NCBI GenBank assembly: GCA_026826555.1
Contig: JAKSZT010054458.1
Coordinates: 4,344,901 to 4,408,900 of the forward strand
DNA from: Tolypeutes matacus
Taxonomy: Eukaryota; Chordata; Mammalia; Cingulata; Chlamyphoridae
DNA length: 64,000 nucleotides
Direction: 5' to 3'
The position numbers and the translations under genes are program-made. Shown here one piece after another: positions 24,930 to 37,160 of the stretch (its first letter is position 1; each line of letters begins with the position of its first letter). The notes under the pieces were generated by a model, which was not told the origin of the DNA, made no database searches, and saw only the letters and a list, made by a program, of their open reading frames with translations.

Positions 24930-25365
24930 TGCTACAACCCAGCTCCTGAAGGCATGAGTTGGTATGGCTGCAAGACCAAAGAACACACCTCGTATTTAGT
25001 GAGGCATAAGCTTTATTGGGACTTATAGACAGGAGAGGCTCACTGATGGTGGCCGATCAGAGAATGAAGATAGCACTCCACAAAGAGACAGAGAAATGAG
25101 GGGTTTCAGAACAAGGGCATTCCATAGGATATGAGAACAGAGTTCCTGCAAGGGTTCAGTAATGGCACTCATGGGGTCTGGTGAGGTTTTCACTACTCTC
25201 ATAGGAAGACATTAACCAAGGAGTCTTATCGCTTAGGAAGATTATGGTTTATGATACCTTATATACATTCTCTTCCCTCTCCAGAGAGTTATTAGCCTTT
25301 AACTTATGTCTAGATCATGCAGGTGGGTACATGCTGAGGACTTGGTGGGGTCCTGGTTCCCCGCA
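24930..25365 (-). mobile_element. Provirus 3' LTR
   Basis: This 436-bp LTR matches 30153-30602 along its whole length, roughly four bases in five by eye. On the plus strand it begins TGCTAC and ends CCGCA. On the minus strand it reads TG...CA. Flanking bases 24925-24929 (aatac) and 30603-30607 (ggtac) fit a decayed 5-bp target-site duplication. Confidence 0.85.
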
Positions 25366-26000
25366 ATCCACCCCCATGTAGTGGCCTATGCTGACCACAA
25401 GGATTGCATCCACTTTCAACAGCAACAGTATAAAAGACAAGAGCTAAAGCTATTATTTGTTTTTCAGTGACAATTGTAGTTCCACCTGGCACAAAAATCT
25501 CCAATGGGTAGAACCACCAGTGCCCATGCTTTATTGTATATCTAACCTTGCTAGTAAAATTATACAACTCAGGGATAACCACCCCTCATCATAGATTCCC
25601 TCTTGCCATTCCATGCAGATGGGGGCATTGTGATCTAGGGTGACAAACTCAGCTATTAACCATCCTAAACTATTATATACAGCATATCCTAATAAAGGCC
25701 TGGGCTTATTCACCTGTTCCCTCACAAGGGAAAAAAATAATTTTGAGTCTCATTGAAAGACAGCAGCTGAATCTCAGGCTTACATGGGAAGGTCTTGTTC
25801 CAAACCTGCCACTGGGTCATATTCTGCCATGGCAGCAATGTGTTCTATGCTGTCCAATGTGCAGGAATTACAGTCCAAGGAAGGTCAGTAGTACTCGAGG
25901 ATGGTAAATCTGTGCAAACCCAACATTGGGTTCGATTGTGGGCATGGGTTACAGCTGAAGCCCACTGTAGAAAGGTATTGGCTAGCATGCTTTCGGTGAA
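25366..26000 (-). pseudogene. Envelope SU-like fragment
   Basis: A retroviral surface subunit binds the host receptor. On the minus strand around 25910-25945 the frame reads N-R-T-Q-C-W-V-C-T-D-L-P, the C-W-x-C motif typical of gamma-type SU. Further on are a glycosylation-type N-E-T and several cysteines, then an open frame (25310-25582) that runs into the LTR. Many stops interrupt it. It lies downstream of the TM-like segment, opposite to the usual SU-TM order. It could instead be another part of the virus that carries a chance C-W-x-C. Confidence 0.45.
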
Positions 26001-26741
26001 AATAAAGATGTTTATGGGGAACAATAAGGGACAGATTGTGCTAGTTTAACAGTATACAGGGAATATTTACATTAGTAGATAACAAAGTACCAGGTAGAAG
26101 AGTCCTATGGTAGAAGGAGACTTCTAATATTATACATTTTCCCTTTCTAAATTCTTGGAGATTTCTATAGTGACTTCAAAAACTAGTTTAGGCATAAGGA
26201 GAGTCAACTTAGACATACTTAAGGCCCCAGCTATTTGCTTTCTTGATTGGTTGCCTTTCTACCTTCACCTTTCAGCTGTCAGGGAATCAGTGGGGAGGCT
26301 TTTCTGTTTAGAGTTATCCAGGACTTCCTTTGAGTCCAGGACTTTCAAACTGGACCTCATGACCAGGGTCTTTGGCAGGATTTATTCTGACCAGCCACTT
26401 TCCCTATTTCCTATACTAACCTTCCTCCACCCCACCCTCAGAGAGTTTACACCCTTATTCTTAAAGGGAAGCAGAAGGGTGATGGCCACTCTTCTATAGC
26501 TGTTTCCTGCTGGATAGGGGCAATAGTTCCCCACCTGACAAGGTGTGAACCTCTCTGGCTATTCTATTGAAGTTGAAGGAAGGCATGTCTGGCACCATGG
26601 CTGGAACTTGGTGAAATCCTTGCATGACTAATACCTTATTCTAAAAGGTGTTGATTCTGGAAGAAATAAACTTAGAAATAAACTTTCTGGAAGAAAATCG
26701 TGGTACAGAGCCCCAAAAGGGGCAAGCTGAGACATACTGGA

Positions 26742-27609
26742 TCATGGAAATGAGAAAGGCCAGGTGCCTCCAGAGGCTACATATTCCTGAAGCTGATGGA
26801 CTTGAATTTGTAAATTTCCAATGTGGTGTAGGAAACTGCCACTCCCAGTTCCCACAGTGGTGGTTATGCCTAGAAAAGCTAGGAAAAGTATGAGGAGAGG
26901 AACTACACTAGACATAAACTCAAAAAGACAAGAAAGACAACAAGATAAGCAAATGGCAAGCAAAATAAAGACAATACTTTAAGTGAGTCATTCTTTTTTC
27001 TTTTAGGCACATTCATTAATTACTTAGAAAATTAATTAAGTTTACAAAGGCTCTTTTAACATATTCAATATCTTTCAGCATGTGACCTGGAATAGAAGGG
27101 ATATTATTGTATTTATCAGGTATATAGGCATAGCGCTTAACACTAATCAATGCACCAATCAATGCACAAGTTCCTCTTTGAGCTGTAATTAATAGATGTA
27201 AGTTCCAGGTTTGCAATAATATACATGTTGTCTTTCCATGGAAATAGACCATAGTGCCTATTGTCTGTTTAGGTTCTACTCACATTACTCTGGTAATCAT
27301 TGCTCCATGTGGTATATCCTTCACACAGACAGCATGCTGCAGCACTATTGGCCCTTGGGAAACTTCAGTGTTTCACAAGCCTGGTGCATAGTGCGCTTCA
27401 GCACTATGAAACAGAGCCAGTCTGGAGGCAATGTCCATTGTAAATCTGGCCAAATCCAGCCATCTCCAGCTGCTGCAGGAGTCCAAAAGTTCAATGTACT
27501 CTCCATCCATTTCAGGAGCCATGTCCAGACATGTGTTAAATTCTTTAAATATTTTAGGGGTCATAATGATTAGCCTAGCCAATAACTCAAAGGGAGAGAA
27601 ACCACGCAC
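26742..27609 (-). pseudogene. Envelope TM-like fragment
   Basis: A retroviral transmembrane subunit drives membrane fusion. The frame 27016-27252 contains L-L-I-T-A-Q-R-G-T-C-A-L-I-G, like the conserved stretch before the cysteine cluster in TM ectodomains. The preceding frame (27373-27609) has a leucine/alanine-rich segment that could be heptad repeat. The next frame (26742-26963) has a hydrophobic segment (V-V-P-L-L-I-L-F-L-A-F-L-G) that could be the membrane anchor. Stops and frameshifts separate the three. Family assignment is by motif only. Confidence 0.45.
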
Positions 27610-27649
27610 AGCACGGGAGGCCTGGTTTGATTGAACAAGGGATTTTTGA

Positions 27650-29690
27650 CAGTATTGAAGTCTATCTATTAATTTTTAAGCACTTTATAAATATTTCCAA
27701 TGCAGTTTACAACATATTAAATGAACTTAACTATTTCAGTAATTTATTTTTTACTTTTACATCTTTATATTGATTACATTAATTAAGAGGTATTTTACTT
27801 TAACAGTACAGGAAAAACTACTTTCTCCATTATTTTATGAAAACCTAAGATTCCCAATGGAATCAAAATTATCTTCCCCCTACCACCACATTAATATGTA
27901 GATTGAGGTGGCCTCTAACAAGTTTGCCTGTTAGGAATTTACTTTATCAACATGAATTCAATTTCTATTTAATAAAGCCTTCTCGGAATTATTCATTTAA
28001 ATATTTCAGTTTAGAAAATGCTTTTACAAACTTTCCATAACTATCCATAACCACACAGACTATAGTTACTTCATCTCAAGACAAGTTTCACCTTTACAAA
28101 ACATGTTTCCTTACTTAATGCTACTTGTACAATACCTTCTCCAACTTTCTATATTCATTCAAGCCTTATCTTACATTTTTCCATACTGATTTTATGAAAA
28201 CCAGCCATCTTATCTTAGGACAAAACACATTCCCTTAAAAAAAAAAGACATCAAATTTTAGTCAGCATGGACTATGAATTCACTTTCATAAACCTTTTAG
28301 TTCTTTCTACATCCATTGAAGTCCTCATTCCTCATTCTGTTCTATGGAGGAAAAAAAAACTGTTCATTTCAATTTAGGCAAAAACATTATTTTAAATAAG
28401 TTTGTAATAATTTCATTAGCCAAAAATTTACAATTTTCATCATTTTAAAGATTTAACAGACTTAATACTACCTTATTTTATTAGTATCTATATAAACCTA
28501 GGGAGATCACACCCAAGCTAAATGAAATTTGAACAATTATGGTACAAGCAAGAGATGTTCTTTTTTCTTCCTTCCTCCACATGAGGCTAAATACTCTTTT
28601 CTTTACTAAAACTCTAAAATTGTGATTAAGCTTAAAAGCATACTGACTGCCACGTACTGGAGAATATATTACAATTGTTTAATTTGTTTTAATCATAATT
28701 TAGAAAAATCTTCAAATAGCTTTCAAATATTTTTTTTTACTTACTGAAATTTGGCCATTGAATTATTACTGTCATCTCAAAAGCTGTTAAAATTTAATTG
28801 GGGAATTACAGGACAGACTATAACTAACAAGGTTTATTCTGTAACATACCCTCTGTCCCAATTATTATAATTTCCAGGCCTAATAGACAGAATTCTAGGC
28901 TAAACTTACATCTCCCCTATCTTTACACACCCAGCCCATCCCCTTAGTTTCTTCAACTGGTTTTAATGAGTCACTGGAATTCAGTCAAGTTTAGAAGACT
29001 CCAGGGGCATGATAGCTATAGAAACATTATGTAATAATTCAGGACAAATTTCTTAGTTTCTTTCCTTTAAATAGTTTCTTTATTCAGATTTTATGTGACT
29101 TTTTATACTGTTTGCCCCCTCCAATTTGGGCTTCAGGAGAACTCATTTGCCTATATAAATACTTATTTAATTTTTAGCAATTTGAATAGAGATCTTTTAA
29201 GAATTTTTATCTGTTAATTTAATATTACCATCTGGAGGTATGAAAATATACACTGAACAAACAGACAAACACAAAGAGTTAAGACACATCAAGAGAAAGA
29301 TAAAACTCACTAATTTGATTCATAATTCTCACTCCTTTGGTATGGCTGTGTCCATACTCTCCATCATACCACATCTCTGAGTTTTACTGCTTTTAAGATC
29401 TCCTCTGGAATCAGTATTGCCTGTAATATGCAAACTCATTCTTGGAAACACTTTTATTAGTGGCCAGCAACCAGATAGGAACACTTCAGCAGTATAAATG
29501 CAGTTAAGCACTAATTTAGTAGTTTAGACAGATAGACATTTAACATATATATTCTGGATTACTCTTCAGGAGGACACTTAGACTTAAAGTTCAGGATTAA
29601 GCTATTGATTGAAAATGGAAAGTTCTTGATACAAATTCTGAACAAAATAAAATGTGAATAAAATTTAAAACATTGTCAAAATAACATCCC
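27650..29690. other. AT-rich internal provirus region without coding signal
   Basis: Neither strand shows an open frame with a recognisable retroviral motif over about 2 kb. It sits where gag-pol would be. Either coding sequence decayed beyond recognition or the element carried non-coding DNA. Confidence 0.5.
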
Positions 29691-30079
29691 ATTAAATTCT
29701 TCCAGTTTATGCAGTTTTGCAATGATCATCAACTCTGTGCAAGCAATCCATTAAGGAATCTTTCTTCTCTGCCTGTGCTAGGCACATATCCCTTTCTAAC
29801 TTTAACTTTCCTTATAAGTGACACACAGCGGCCTTTGCTACTTGCTCTGCCTCAGTAGCCAATTGGAAGCCTCCTAACAGGGGCCAGGCTATAGCTACCA
29901 TCTGACAGTCTCCCTTTTCCTTATTTAAGTGCAGTTGCTCTCTTACCTATGGTAGTATAGCCAGCATATCTGCCAGAGTTTTCAGGGCATCCACATATTC
30001 TCTTCATGGTCCCTACTCATCCAGGAGGGCAGCCATCCCTCCATATGAATGTTATAGGCCAACTCAGGATTTTCCCCAT
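29690..30079 (-). pseudogene. gag-like start remnant
   Basis: About 75 nt after the 5' LTR, a minus-strand ATG at 30079 opens M-G-K-I-L-S-W-P. The glycine after the methionine would suit the myristoylated matrix start of a Gag polyprotein, the virion structural precursor. Stops follow within a few dozen codons. The downstream bases to about 29690 stay GC-richer than the region after it, which suggests old coding sequence. Weak on its own, better supported by its place behind the LTR. Confidence 0.4.
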
Positions 30080-30131
30080 GGATTCTCCCTTCCCAGAGCT
30101 CACTTCCACTACTGCCAGTAGTCCTTCAGTC

Positions 30132-30150
30132 TCCTGGCTGTGGCTCACCA
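30132..30150 (-). other. Candidate primer binding site
   Basis: Directly inside the 5' LTR the minus strand reads 'tggtgagccacagccagg', starting with the TGG that pairs with a tRNA CCA end. I cannot assign the tRNA. Confidence 0.4.
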
Positions 30151-30152
30151 AT

Positions 30153-30602
30153 TGTTACAATCCAACTCCTGAAGGGCAGGAGTTGTCATGGCTGCAAGAC
30201 CAAAGAATGCACCTGGTATTTAGTCAGGCATAAACATTATTGGGACTTATGGACAGGAATGGCTTTTGAATGGCCAGAGTTAAGAGAATGAAATAGTGCT
30301 CTGCAAGGAGACAGGAAAATGAGGGGTGATATAATGGGTTTCAGAACAGGGATATTCCATAAGGTATTAGAATTGTTCATGCTAGGGTCACATGATGGCA
30401 CACATGGGGTCTGGTGATATTTTCACTTGCTCATACGAAGGACATTTACCAAGGAGGTTTACTGCTTTGGGAAGGCTATAGTTTATGAAACCATATATAC
30501 ATTCTCTCCCTTCCAGAGAGGGTTGTTAACCTTTAACTTATATCTAGGTCACAGAGGCGCTTCATGCTGTGAACTTGGGGTGTGGGGGGCTGGGTCTCCA
30601 CA
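30153..30602 (-). mobile_element. Provirus 5' LTR
   Basis: A 450-bp partner of 24930-25365. On the plus strand it begins TGTTACA and ends CCACA, so both ends have the inverted TGT/ACA form. It is followed at 30603 by the rest of the split MaLR LTR. Differences from its partner are spread along its length, showing an old insertion. Confidence 0.85.
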
Positions 30603-30640
30603 GGTACATGATTCAGTCTCCACCAACTCCCAAATTTTGT
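30603..30640 (-). mobile_element. MaLR/MLT1-like LTR, part 2
   Basis: 'ggtacatgattcagtctcca' is the expected terminal block of the LTR interrupted at 24929. Confidence 0.7.
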
Positions 30641-30779
30641 AAAGCCTCTTCCTACCCTTCCCGACAATTATATCTCTACCTTAACACCCTATCCTCACCG
30701 CCCCCCCCAAAAAAAAAATCCACAAAACAGAATGTTAAATTTTATATCAATATACTGAGGGATAAGAAATGAACTAAAG

Positions 30780-31240
30780 TAATGTCTCTATATTTTGATG
30801 GCCCAATCTCAATATAAACAACTGTACAATTCATTTTCCCATGAAACAAATAGCATTTGGGATTTTCTCAAGAACAGGAATTGGTTCTTCTTTCTGGTCT
30901 CAGCTACTCTGGTCTCTCCACAAGGTCAGCTGTAGACTATCAGGCTCATCTGTATTCCCAGGGCTGTTATCTAAGAAGCACTCTCTCTTCCTGAATATCT
31001 CCTTGTGTATTCTTCTTCTCTGTGTGTTTACTTCTATGTGAGCATCGGTTTTATCCCCAAGGAGGCTGGGACTCACTGTAATGCCATGGTTGGATCAGAG
31101 CCTTAATCTTAACATAATTTAATCAGATGCCTCAGCTGAATCTAGCACAATCAAAGGGTTATCATGTCAGAGGAACCAACCAGTTTACAAGCATAATCTA
31201 TTTTTCTTTTTAGAATTCATGAATAATATCAAACTGCTAT
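30780..31240 (-). mobile_element. Probable LTR (MaLR-like), unnamed
   Basis: The right end 'gaataatatcaaactgctat' and blocks such as 'gaagcactctctcttcctga' and 'tcatgtcagaggaaccaacc' look like an LTR common in xenarthran sequence. The open frame 30841-31041 shows no known domain. Assignment is from memory of the repeat type. Confidence 0.4.
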
Positions 31241-32335
31241 ACTAGGTAACCATGAACATTCAAAGAATAGAATTTCAGAACTGAAAGACATAGAGAGATT
31301 TCCAAAGGAAGTCTATACAAATTTTGACTGAACACTGAACTATGCATAGGTAAAACATTCAGATCAACCCAGCTGAAGGTACATGAGCTGAACTGAGACC
31401 ACAGCTGATGTTCAAGAAAGTCTGCAAGTTAAGTCTACTAAAAATGCTCCATGCTAAAATTCAGAGAAACAAAAGTATATTTGCTAAAAATAACAGAACA
31501 AAGTCTTTCTACAACTTAATATTTTTAATATACAATCCAAAATTAACTGAAATATAAAGAATTTCAAAGTGCAATATAGTCTCACAAACAGATAACTAGT
31601 TGAATCCAAACTGAGATAAACAAGATGTTGGCATTATCAGACAAATATCTTAAAACTGATGCTGTTGTAACTAGCCTTAATGAAATATGTTTCAGTGAAT
31701 GGAAAATTCAGCAGGGAATGGAAAAATCAGCAGGAAAAAAAAAAAAAAAACACAAGAAAAAATGTGAAATATATTTCCTGGACTAATATATATAATTAAT
31801 GAAATAATAAATGTGGGGTCAAATGAAAGTTCAATGCTATGCTCACACTGCTGTCTTTTCAGGGAAACTTGTTTAAGTCATATAACAATAAAATGCAGAT
31901 GAAATTGTATTTTAGCATGTAGTAAGAAATATTCAAATGTGATCTTGCTGACTGATCTGCCAAAAAAAAGCTAGCATCAAAGTTTTTCCTTATTAATTTG
32001 AGTTTTGAAGAAATTGAGAAAATAGGCATGCTTCTAGGAATGCTAAAAAAGAAAGTGTTATTGAAGAAGATTAAACAGATAAGATGAAACAGATAAGATT
32101 TTTCATCAGTTATATTTTAAAATTTTAATTCTTGACAGGATGTGCACTTATGATAATAATCAGGAAACATGTCAAAATCAGAAGTCAAGAGTAATGCTAA
32201 GTGAACTCAAATGATTAACATGTTTTAACAATAACAAGTATAAATGCTTAAAAATATTTGAAAACAAACAGGTTATGTAAGAATGTACTGCATTAAAATA
32301 TTTCTAAGTTAGAAAAATTTTGTACCTTTTATCTT
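31241..32335. other. AT-rich sequence, nothing recognised
   Basis: No gene or named repeat. Short tandem copies occur: 'aaacagataagat' twice near 32073-32099 and a 'cagcaggaa' motif near 31710-31735, followed by a poly(A) run. Confidence 0.5.
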
Positions 32336-32510
32336 AAACTATGGTTGCCAAACTATGTCTACCAGCCAAATTGGCCTTCTGCCTATTTTTTGTAAAAAAG
32401 TTTTATTGGAACACAATCACAGCCATTTATTTGTCTATGCTGTTACAATGACAGAGCTCAATTGTTGTGACAGAAGCCATATGTCCCACAAATTTTCACT
32501 CAAGCTCTTT
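32336..32510 (+). mobile_element. hAT-type MITE remnant
   Basis: 'ggttgccaaactatgtctac' then 'tttgtaaaaaagttttattg' (32387-32407) and 'ggaacacaatcacagcc' follow the order of an ancient mammalian hAT non-autonomous element that starts CAGGGGTTGGCAAACT. The right terminus is not visible. Confidence 0.65.
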
Positions 32511-33069
32511 ACCATCAGTAGTATTTTAACAAATTATAAGAATTTTACCTACAATATTGAAACAAAGTAGATAATAGTATTCATTAGACATATGTGAAAG
32601 ATAAACTACAAGTATACAAAAAATAATAAATCCAGGTAAACGATGTTTATCAGAAGTCAAAATATACCTGTTAGAGTATTTTCACTTCCTACAATTATAG
32701 TTGAAATTTTTTTAGGTTATTAATAAGTTGTGATGAAAAGGCATGGGAATAGGAAATTGTAAATGATATACAAGGGGATATTATAATAATAAGCTGTTGT
32801 AATAATTAAAAGGAAACAATTATCTGATAAACACAGAATAAATGTTAGGTACTAATTCATGAAATATCTTAATTTTTAAATGCTTGATTTATTAATACAG
32901 TTATGCTAAATTTGAACCTTCTGGCAATGAAATAGTCCTAATACCAATTAACAAATGTACTGACATACTATAGTCTTAAATATGTCATGGCATCTATAAG
33001 GGACAAATTTTTTCCTGGCTAAGAGAAGTCAGAAAAATTATAGTAAAAATATCTATTTCCTTTAGATAT
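32511..33069. other. AT-rich sequence, nothing recognised
   Basis: No gene or nameable repeat seen. Confidence 0.5.
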
Positions 33070-33540
33070 ATATATATAATTTTTAATTTTTAAAAGATAC
33101 TTAGATTACCTAAATATTACATTAAAAATATAGGGGATTCCCATATGCCGTGCTCGAAACCCCTCCCACATTTTCCCACAATAACAACATCCTTCATTAG
33201 TGTGGTACATTTGTTACAATTGATGAGCACATTTTGCAGCATTGCCACTGAGTGTGGATTATAGTTTATATTGTAGTTTACACTCTCTTCCACACAATTT
33301 TGTAAGTTATGACAAAATATATAATGGCCTGTATCTGTCATTGCAATGTCATTCAGGACAATTCCCAAGTCCTGAAAATGCTCCCATATTACACCTATGT
33401 GATATTGTACTAACTATAGGTTCAAGTAGAAGGGGCAGAAGAGGCATGTGTAGGAAAACCACAACTGAGTCCAACTATGTCACACTGGGGAGCATAAATT
33501 CTTAATGAAGGGGCACCGTGCCAAATATCATGTCTTTCAT
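33070..33540 (-). mobile_element. L1-tail-like repeat 'X', copy 2
   Basis: 'taaaagatacttagattacc' (33092-33112), 'ttagtgtggtacatttgtta' (33197-33217) and 'ggcctgtatctgtcattgca' (33326-33346) match the copy at 50775 closely. At about 33398 it jumps from the 'attacacctat' block straight to 'gtactaactataggttcaa', so about 400 bp present in the longer copy are missing. It carries no open frame of note. Confidence 0.75.
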
Positions 33541-34040
33541 GTCTTGTAGCCAATATGATTAATATTCTTGAGATGTCTAGAATTATTGCTCCCTTTAGCA
33601 ATATAAATGAGATATAGTTAACTGAATATTATTTTTTCAAATGTATTAAGTTGTCATGTACCAATAACTGAAGTACCTCTTGGCAAGGCTGGTAATTGGA
33701 AGGTATATATCAATACTACCATATTGCTTATTATATCTATTATATCAATTATCAATTCAGTTTGACTAGTAGACTGTTCTGATTTTTCAGTTTCTTTGGC
33801 CTATTGGTCTATCTATGAAACAATTAAAGGACAAGAAATTTTTTAAAAGGCTGATAATTTTTTTTAGTGGAATGCATTTATTTATTCATTAATGTTTTAT
33901 CTATGAACATATTAAGGGCATAAGCATGTTATTAGAGATATACTAATCTTCAGGCAAATGCATAAGATAAATAAGTCATGTGCTAATGATCTTCAGGAAT
34001 TTCAAATTTGTAAGTTAGTCAAGAGTTGCACGTAAATTAC
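33541..34040. other. AT-rich sequence, nothing recognised
   Basis: No gene or nameable repeat seen. Confidence 0.5.
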
Positions 34041-34044
34041 TAGG

Positions 34045-34255
34045 AGGCAGTATAGTAGAGGATAATAGCATTGACACTAAATTTAGTCTGTCTAGGTTTG
34101 AATCCTGGTTCTAACATTTATGGGACAAGATTCTTTACTACTATAAGTCATAGTTTTTCATCTGTATATGGAAATGATAATAGTAACTACTTCATTGTGT
34201 TATTGAAAGTTTACATGATTCAATACAAGGCACCTAATAAATATTACAGAGGTGC
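34045..34255 (+). repeat. MIR SINE
   Basis: 'ggcagtatagtagaggataa' (34046), 'ggtttgaatcctggttctaa' (34095, tRNA B-box part) and 'catctgtatatggaaatgat' (34159) are in MIR order and sense orientation. Confidence 0.8.
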
Positions 34256-36905
34256 CATATAAAGTAATAAAATCTAGTAAATAACAAAAAATAGAGATAT
34301 ACTATTGAGAATTCAAACCATGGATGATGCTTATTAGATCAGAAGTAGTGAGTATTTTAGACCATGAAGATCTGGCAAATTGCATTTAAGAATAATAAAA
34401 TGTGTCATTCTTGAAGACCAAGTACTTAGCAATATAGTAACTGTAAAATATAGAAAAATGTATTAAACTCTTCCATGTTTTAAAAATTGGAATCCTTGTT
34501 TTTGCTAACATCAGTGGTATGATGGTCATACTTGTAGATATAGTTTGAAGTATATTTGTTAAGTATATTTTTGGTGTAATTTCTTAGCAGCATTTTGTTG
34601 AAAGGTATTAAATTTTTAATTCTATAGCATAGGAAAAGAAAACTTTTCTAGATTTCTCATTGCTCTTTCAAAAACCCTAGCCTCCTAAGACTCTTCACAT
34701 ACTTTGACAATTAGATTCGTAGCGATTTTTTAAAGTTAATTACTCTAAGTATTTGAAAAGATAATAAACCTATTTTACCTCCACGAGAGAGCAAAACAGT
34801 TAAAGCTCAGACTAGGTCCTTTGGTTAATTCCCAGAGGTATCACCGTAGGTGTTCACATGTCATAAAGGTGATCTCCAGGACTTGAGACATGTCTAGGTC
34901 TGAAAGAGAAGACCAAAAGTTTGGAGTATGGACTCAGGCCTATTATCTTTCCAAGGAGACACTTTCAGGTGAGGAGAGGAAAAATACTCTATAAGCAGAG
35001 AAAAATAACTTTCCCTCTACTCTCTCCTATGCAGTTTCCACATCCTCATATGGGATATTTGACCTCATATGGGATATTCTTTGTGTCATCCCTGGAGTAA
35101 TAATTGGGGCAAGGCATACCAGCACACTTATTATTTACTGTGAGGTAATAAATAGTAAACCCCTCTCTGATCCAGAACAATTCCTGTGCTTATTCTGAAT
35201 AAAATTAATAAAGGTGGGTATTAAAACAAAACACATAGGTATTGTCAAAATGTACACTAGAAAAATTGCACCAAATTAGCTTCCAGCCAAAAAAACGATT
35301 TCACCAATAAAGAATATCATTAATTAAAAATTTTTGTCCACCATGTTAGGTTAAAAATGATGTCACATTTTAATTGCTATTTTATTTTTTAAAATATCAA
35401 AACCTTATTGGTGGCCTGAACCATGTTTTGATGCCTTTTATTAAAAGTCACAATTTTCAAAATCACTTCACATGCACTAACTGTAGCCATAGTGGGTAAT
35501 CTTTGAACTTTCCTACAATTAAGAAAAAAGAATTTTGTTTCTGATGGATGAATTAGAGCCAATTGTTCACTTCCCCTCTACTTAGATTTGTAGAAATTAT
35601 TTTTGTATTTTTGTATTAATGCCATTTAACTATAATTAATTAAGGATATACATGTGTCCTTAGACATACACTATATTCCAAGCAACTAGAAAGATAGGCT
35701 TTTTATATTATATTTAAAGCCATTGACATAGGAAATTATTAGAATGGGGGCAGTAGAATTTTCTGGGAACACTGTCTTATATATCCTGCCCTTAGCTTAT
35801 ACCTGCTCTCTCTCAGAGAAGAGTATGCTGTTTCCATTTAAGTGTTTTATTCTTCTAAGTCTTTGTTAATTGCTGGAAAATGTATTCACTTTTACTTCTA
35901 GATTTCTTGCTAACCAGAAAAATAAAAATCCTTATGTTACTAGTTTTCCTTGTATCTCATAGGCCACAGAATTAGTACAGAAGAATGTCTGCTTTTGAGC
36001 CATTTTCTGTATATCTACCCAGAGTGTCTTTGGATACTTTCTCAACCTATTGCTTTCCAAGAATAGTAATGAGTGATATTTTCCAAACTTTATATAATAG
36101 CATTTTCCCTTGTACTGATTCTGTGAATTACAATAAAAAGAACACTGAAGTACACTGAGCCATATTTAGTAATACAATTTCTACCTTGGTATCTTCTTGT
36201 CCATTTCCATGATAAATCTGTGTATATAATACAGAAGAGAAGAAAACTATCACTTAACTCTGTTGTTTGAGTTTTGCATTAGAAGATAGGACTCATATTT
36301 ATGGAATATTTGGATAATCTGAAATTGAAACTATAGCCAGAGTGCCAAAGGCTAAATAAATCTTAATTTAGTTTTAGAAGATCATTGAAGACCTTTAAAA
36401 AGGTTGTTTCTGGACAGGAGTTGAGGTACTCCTGGAGGAGTACCAGGTCAAAGAAATAACCGAAATAGAGAGTAGTGATAAAGACTAAATCTTACCTTTT
36501 ATGGCTGTAGATATATACAAGTACCCAAATACAACTGTGACTGATTTTTTCACTGACAGGTCTAATATAAGGCTTTAATCAATTGTAGGCCTAGACTATG
36601 TATACATATCTAAAATTTTCTCTAGAGATCATTTAAATAGTGTGGAGTACTTTTTAAATTTCTTTTATAGACACAAGCTTGGCATTTCTTAATAGCATCC
36701 TCCTACATGCAATAAGAAAAGAAACAAACTGTGATAAGCATGTATTTGAATATAAATATTTGAGTTAGCAAATATTTATCAGCAATGTACATGAAGCACT
36801 TATAAATATTTATGTCATCTTACATATGATTTATTCGGTGAAAATCAATTTAAATCTACTGAGAAAAAAAAAATGTATCTACTAAAGAGTGCCATTAAGG
36901 CATTA
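34256..36905. other. AT-rich sequence, nothing recognised
   Basis: No gene seen. A short tandem duplication 'cctcatatgggatatt' (35044-35059 and 35063-35078) is the only landmark. Confidence 0.5.
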
Positions 36906-36909
36906 TAAA

Positions 36910-37160
36910 ATTCCAGAATGGCAGCAATGATGTGGTTAATGGCTTGAAATTCGATGTAAAAAATGTTTTTTCAATTATGAGTCTGCCATTTACTTCCTTT
37001 GTAACCTTGTACAAAGTAAACTCTTTAACCTACAGTTTTCTCATCTTCAATATGAATTGAATAATAATCTCTTTATCATTATTTTCTTTCTGTGTGTGGG
37101 TGGAATAAGATAATGTAGGTTTACTGCTTGCAAAGTATTTAGTATTGAGGAAAGCATTTT
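36910..37160 (+). repeat. MIR SINE (diverged)
   Basis: 'gagtctgccatttacttcct' (36980) and 'cagttttctcatcttcaata' (37033) followed by 'ggaataagataatgtaggtt' (37102) reproduce the MIR core in order. Confidence 0.6.

Larger units (their letters stand above)
25366..30152 (-). mobile_element. Internal region of a two-LTR provirus
   Basis: About 4.8 kb between matching LTRs. In minus-strand order it holds a gag-like start (near 30079), about 2 kb of AT-rich DNA without a recognisable reading frame (about 29690-27650), a TM-like env segment (27609-26742) and an SU-like segment (26000-25366). I see no reverse transcriptase or integrase, so the element was probably non-autonomous or has lost pol. The class (ERV1, 2 or 3) is not settled. 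The possible 5-bp duplication leans towards class III. Confidence 0.7.

Noticed and set aside
27373..27609. Integrase C-terminus suggested by 'GFSPFELL'
   Set aside because: The frame leads directly into TM-like sequence and no DDE core precedes it, so the short match is probably chance.
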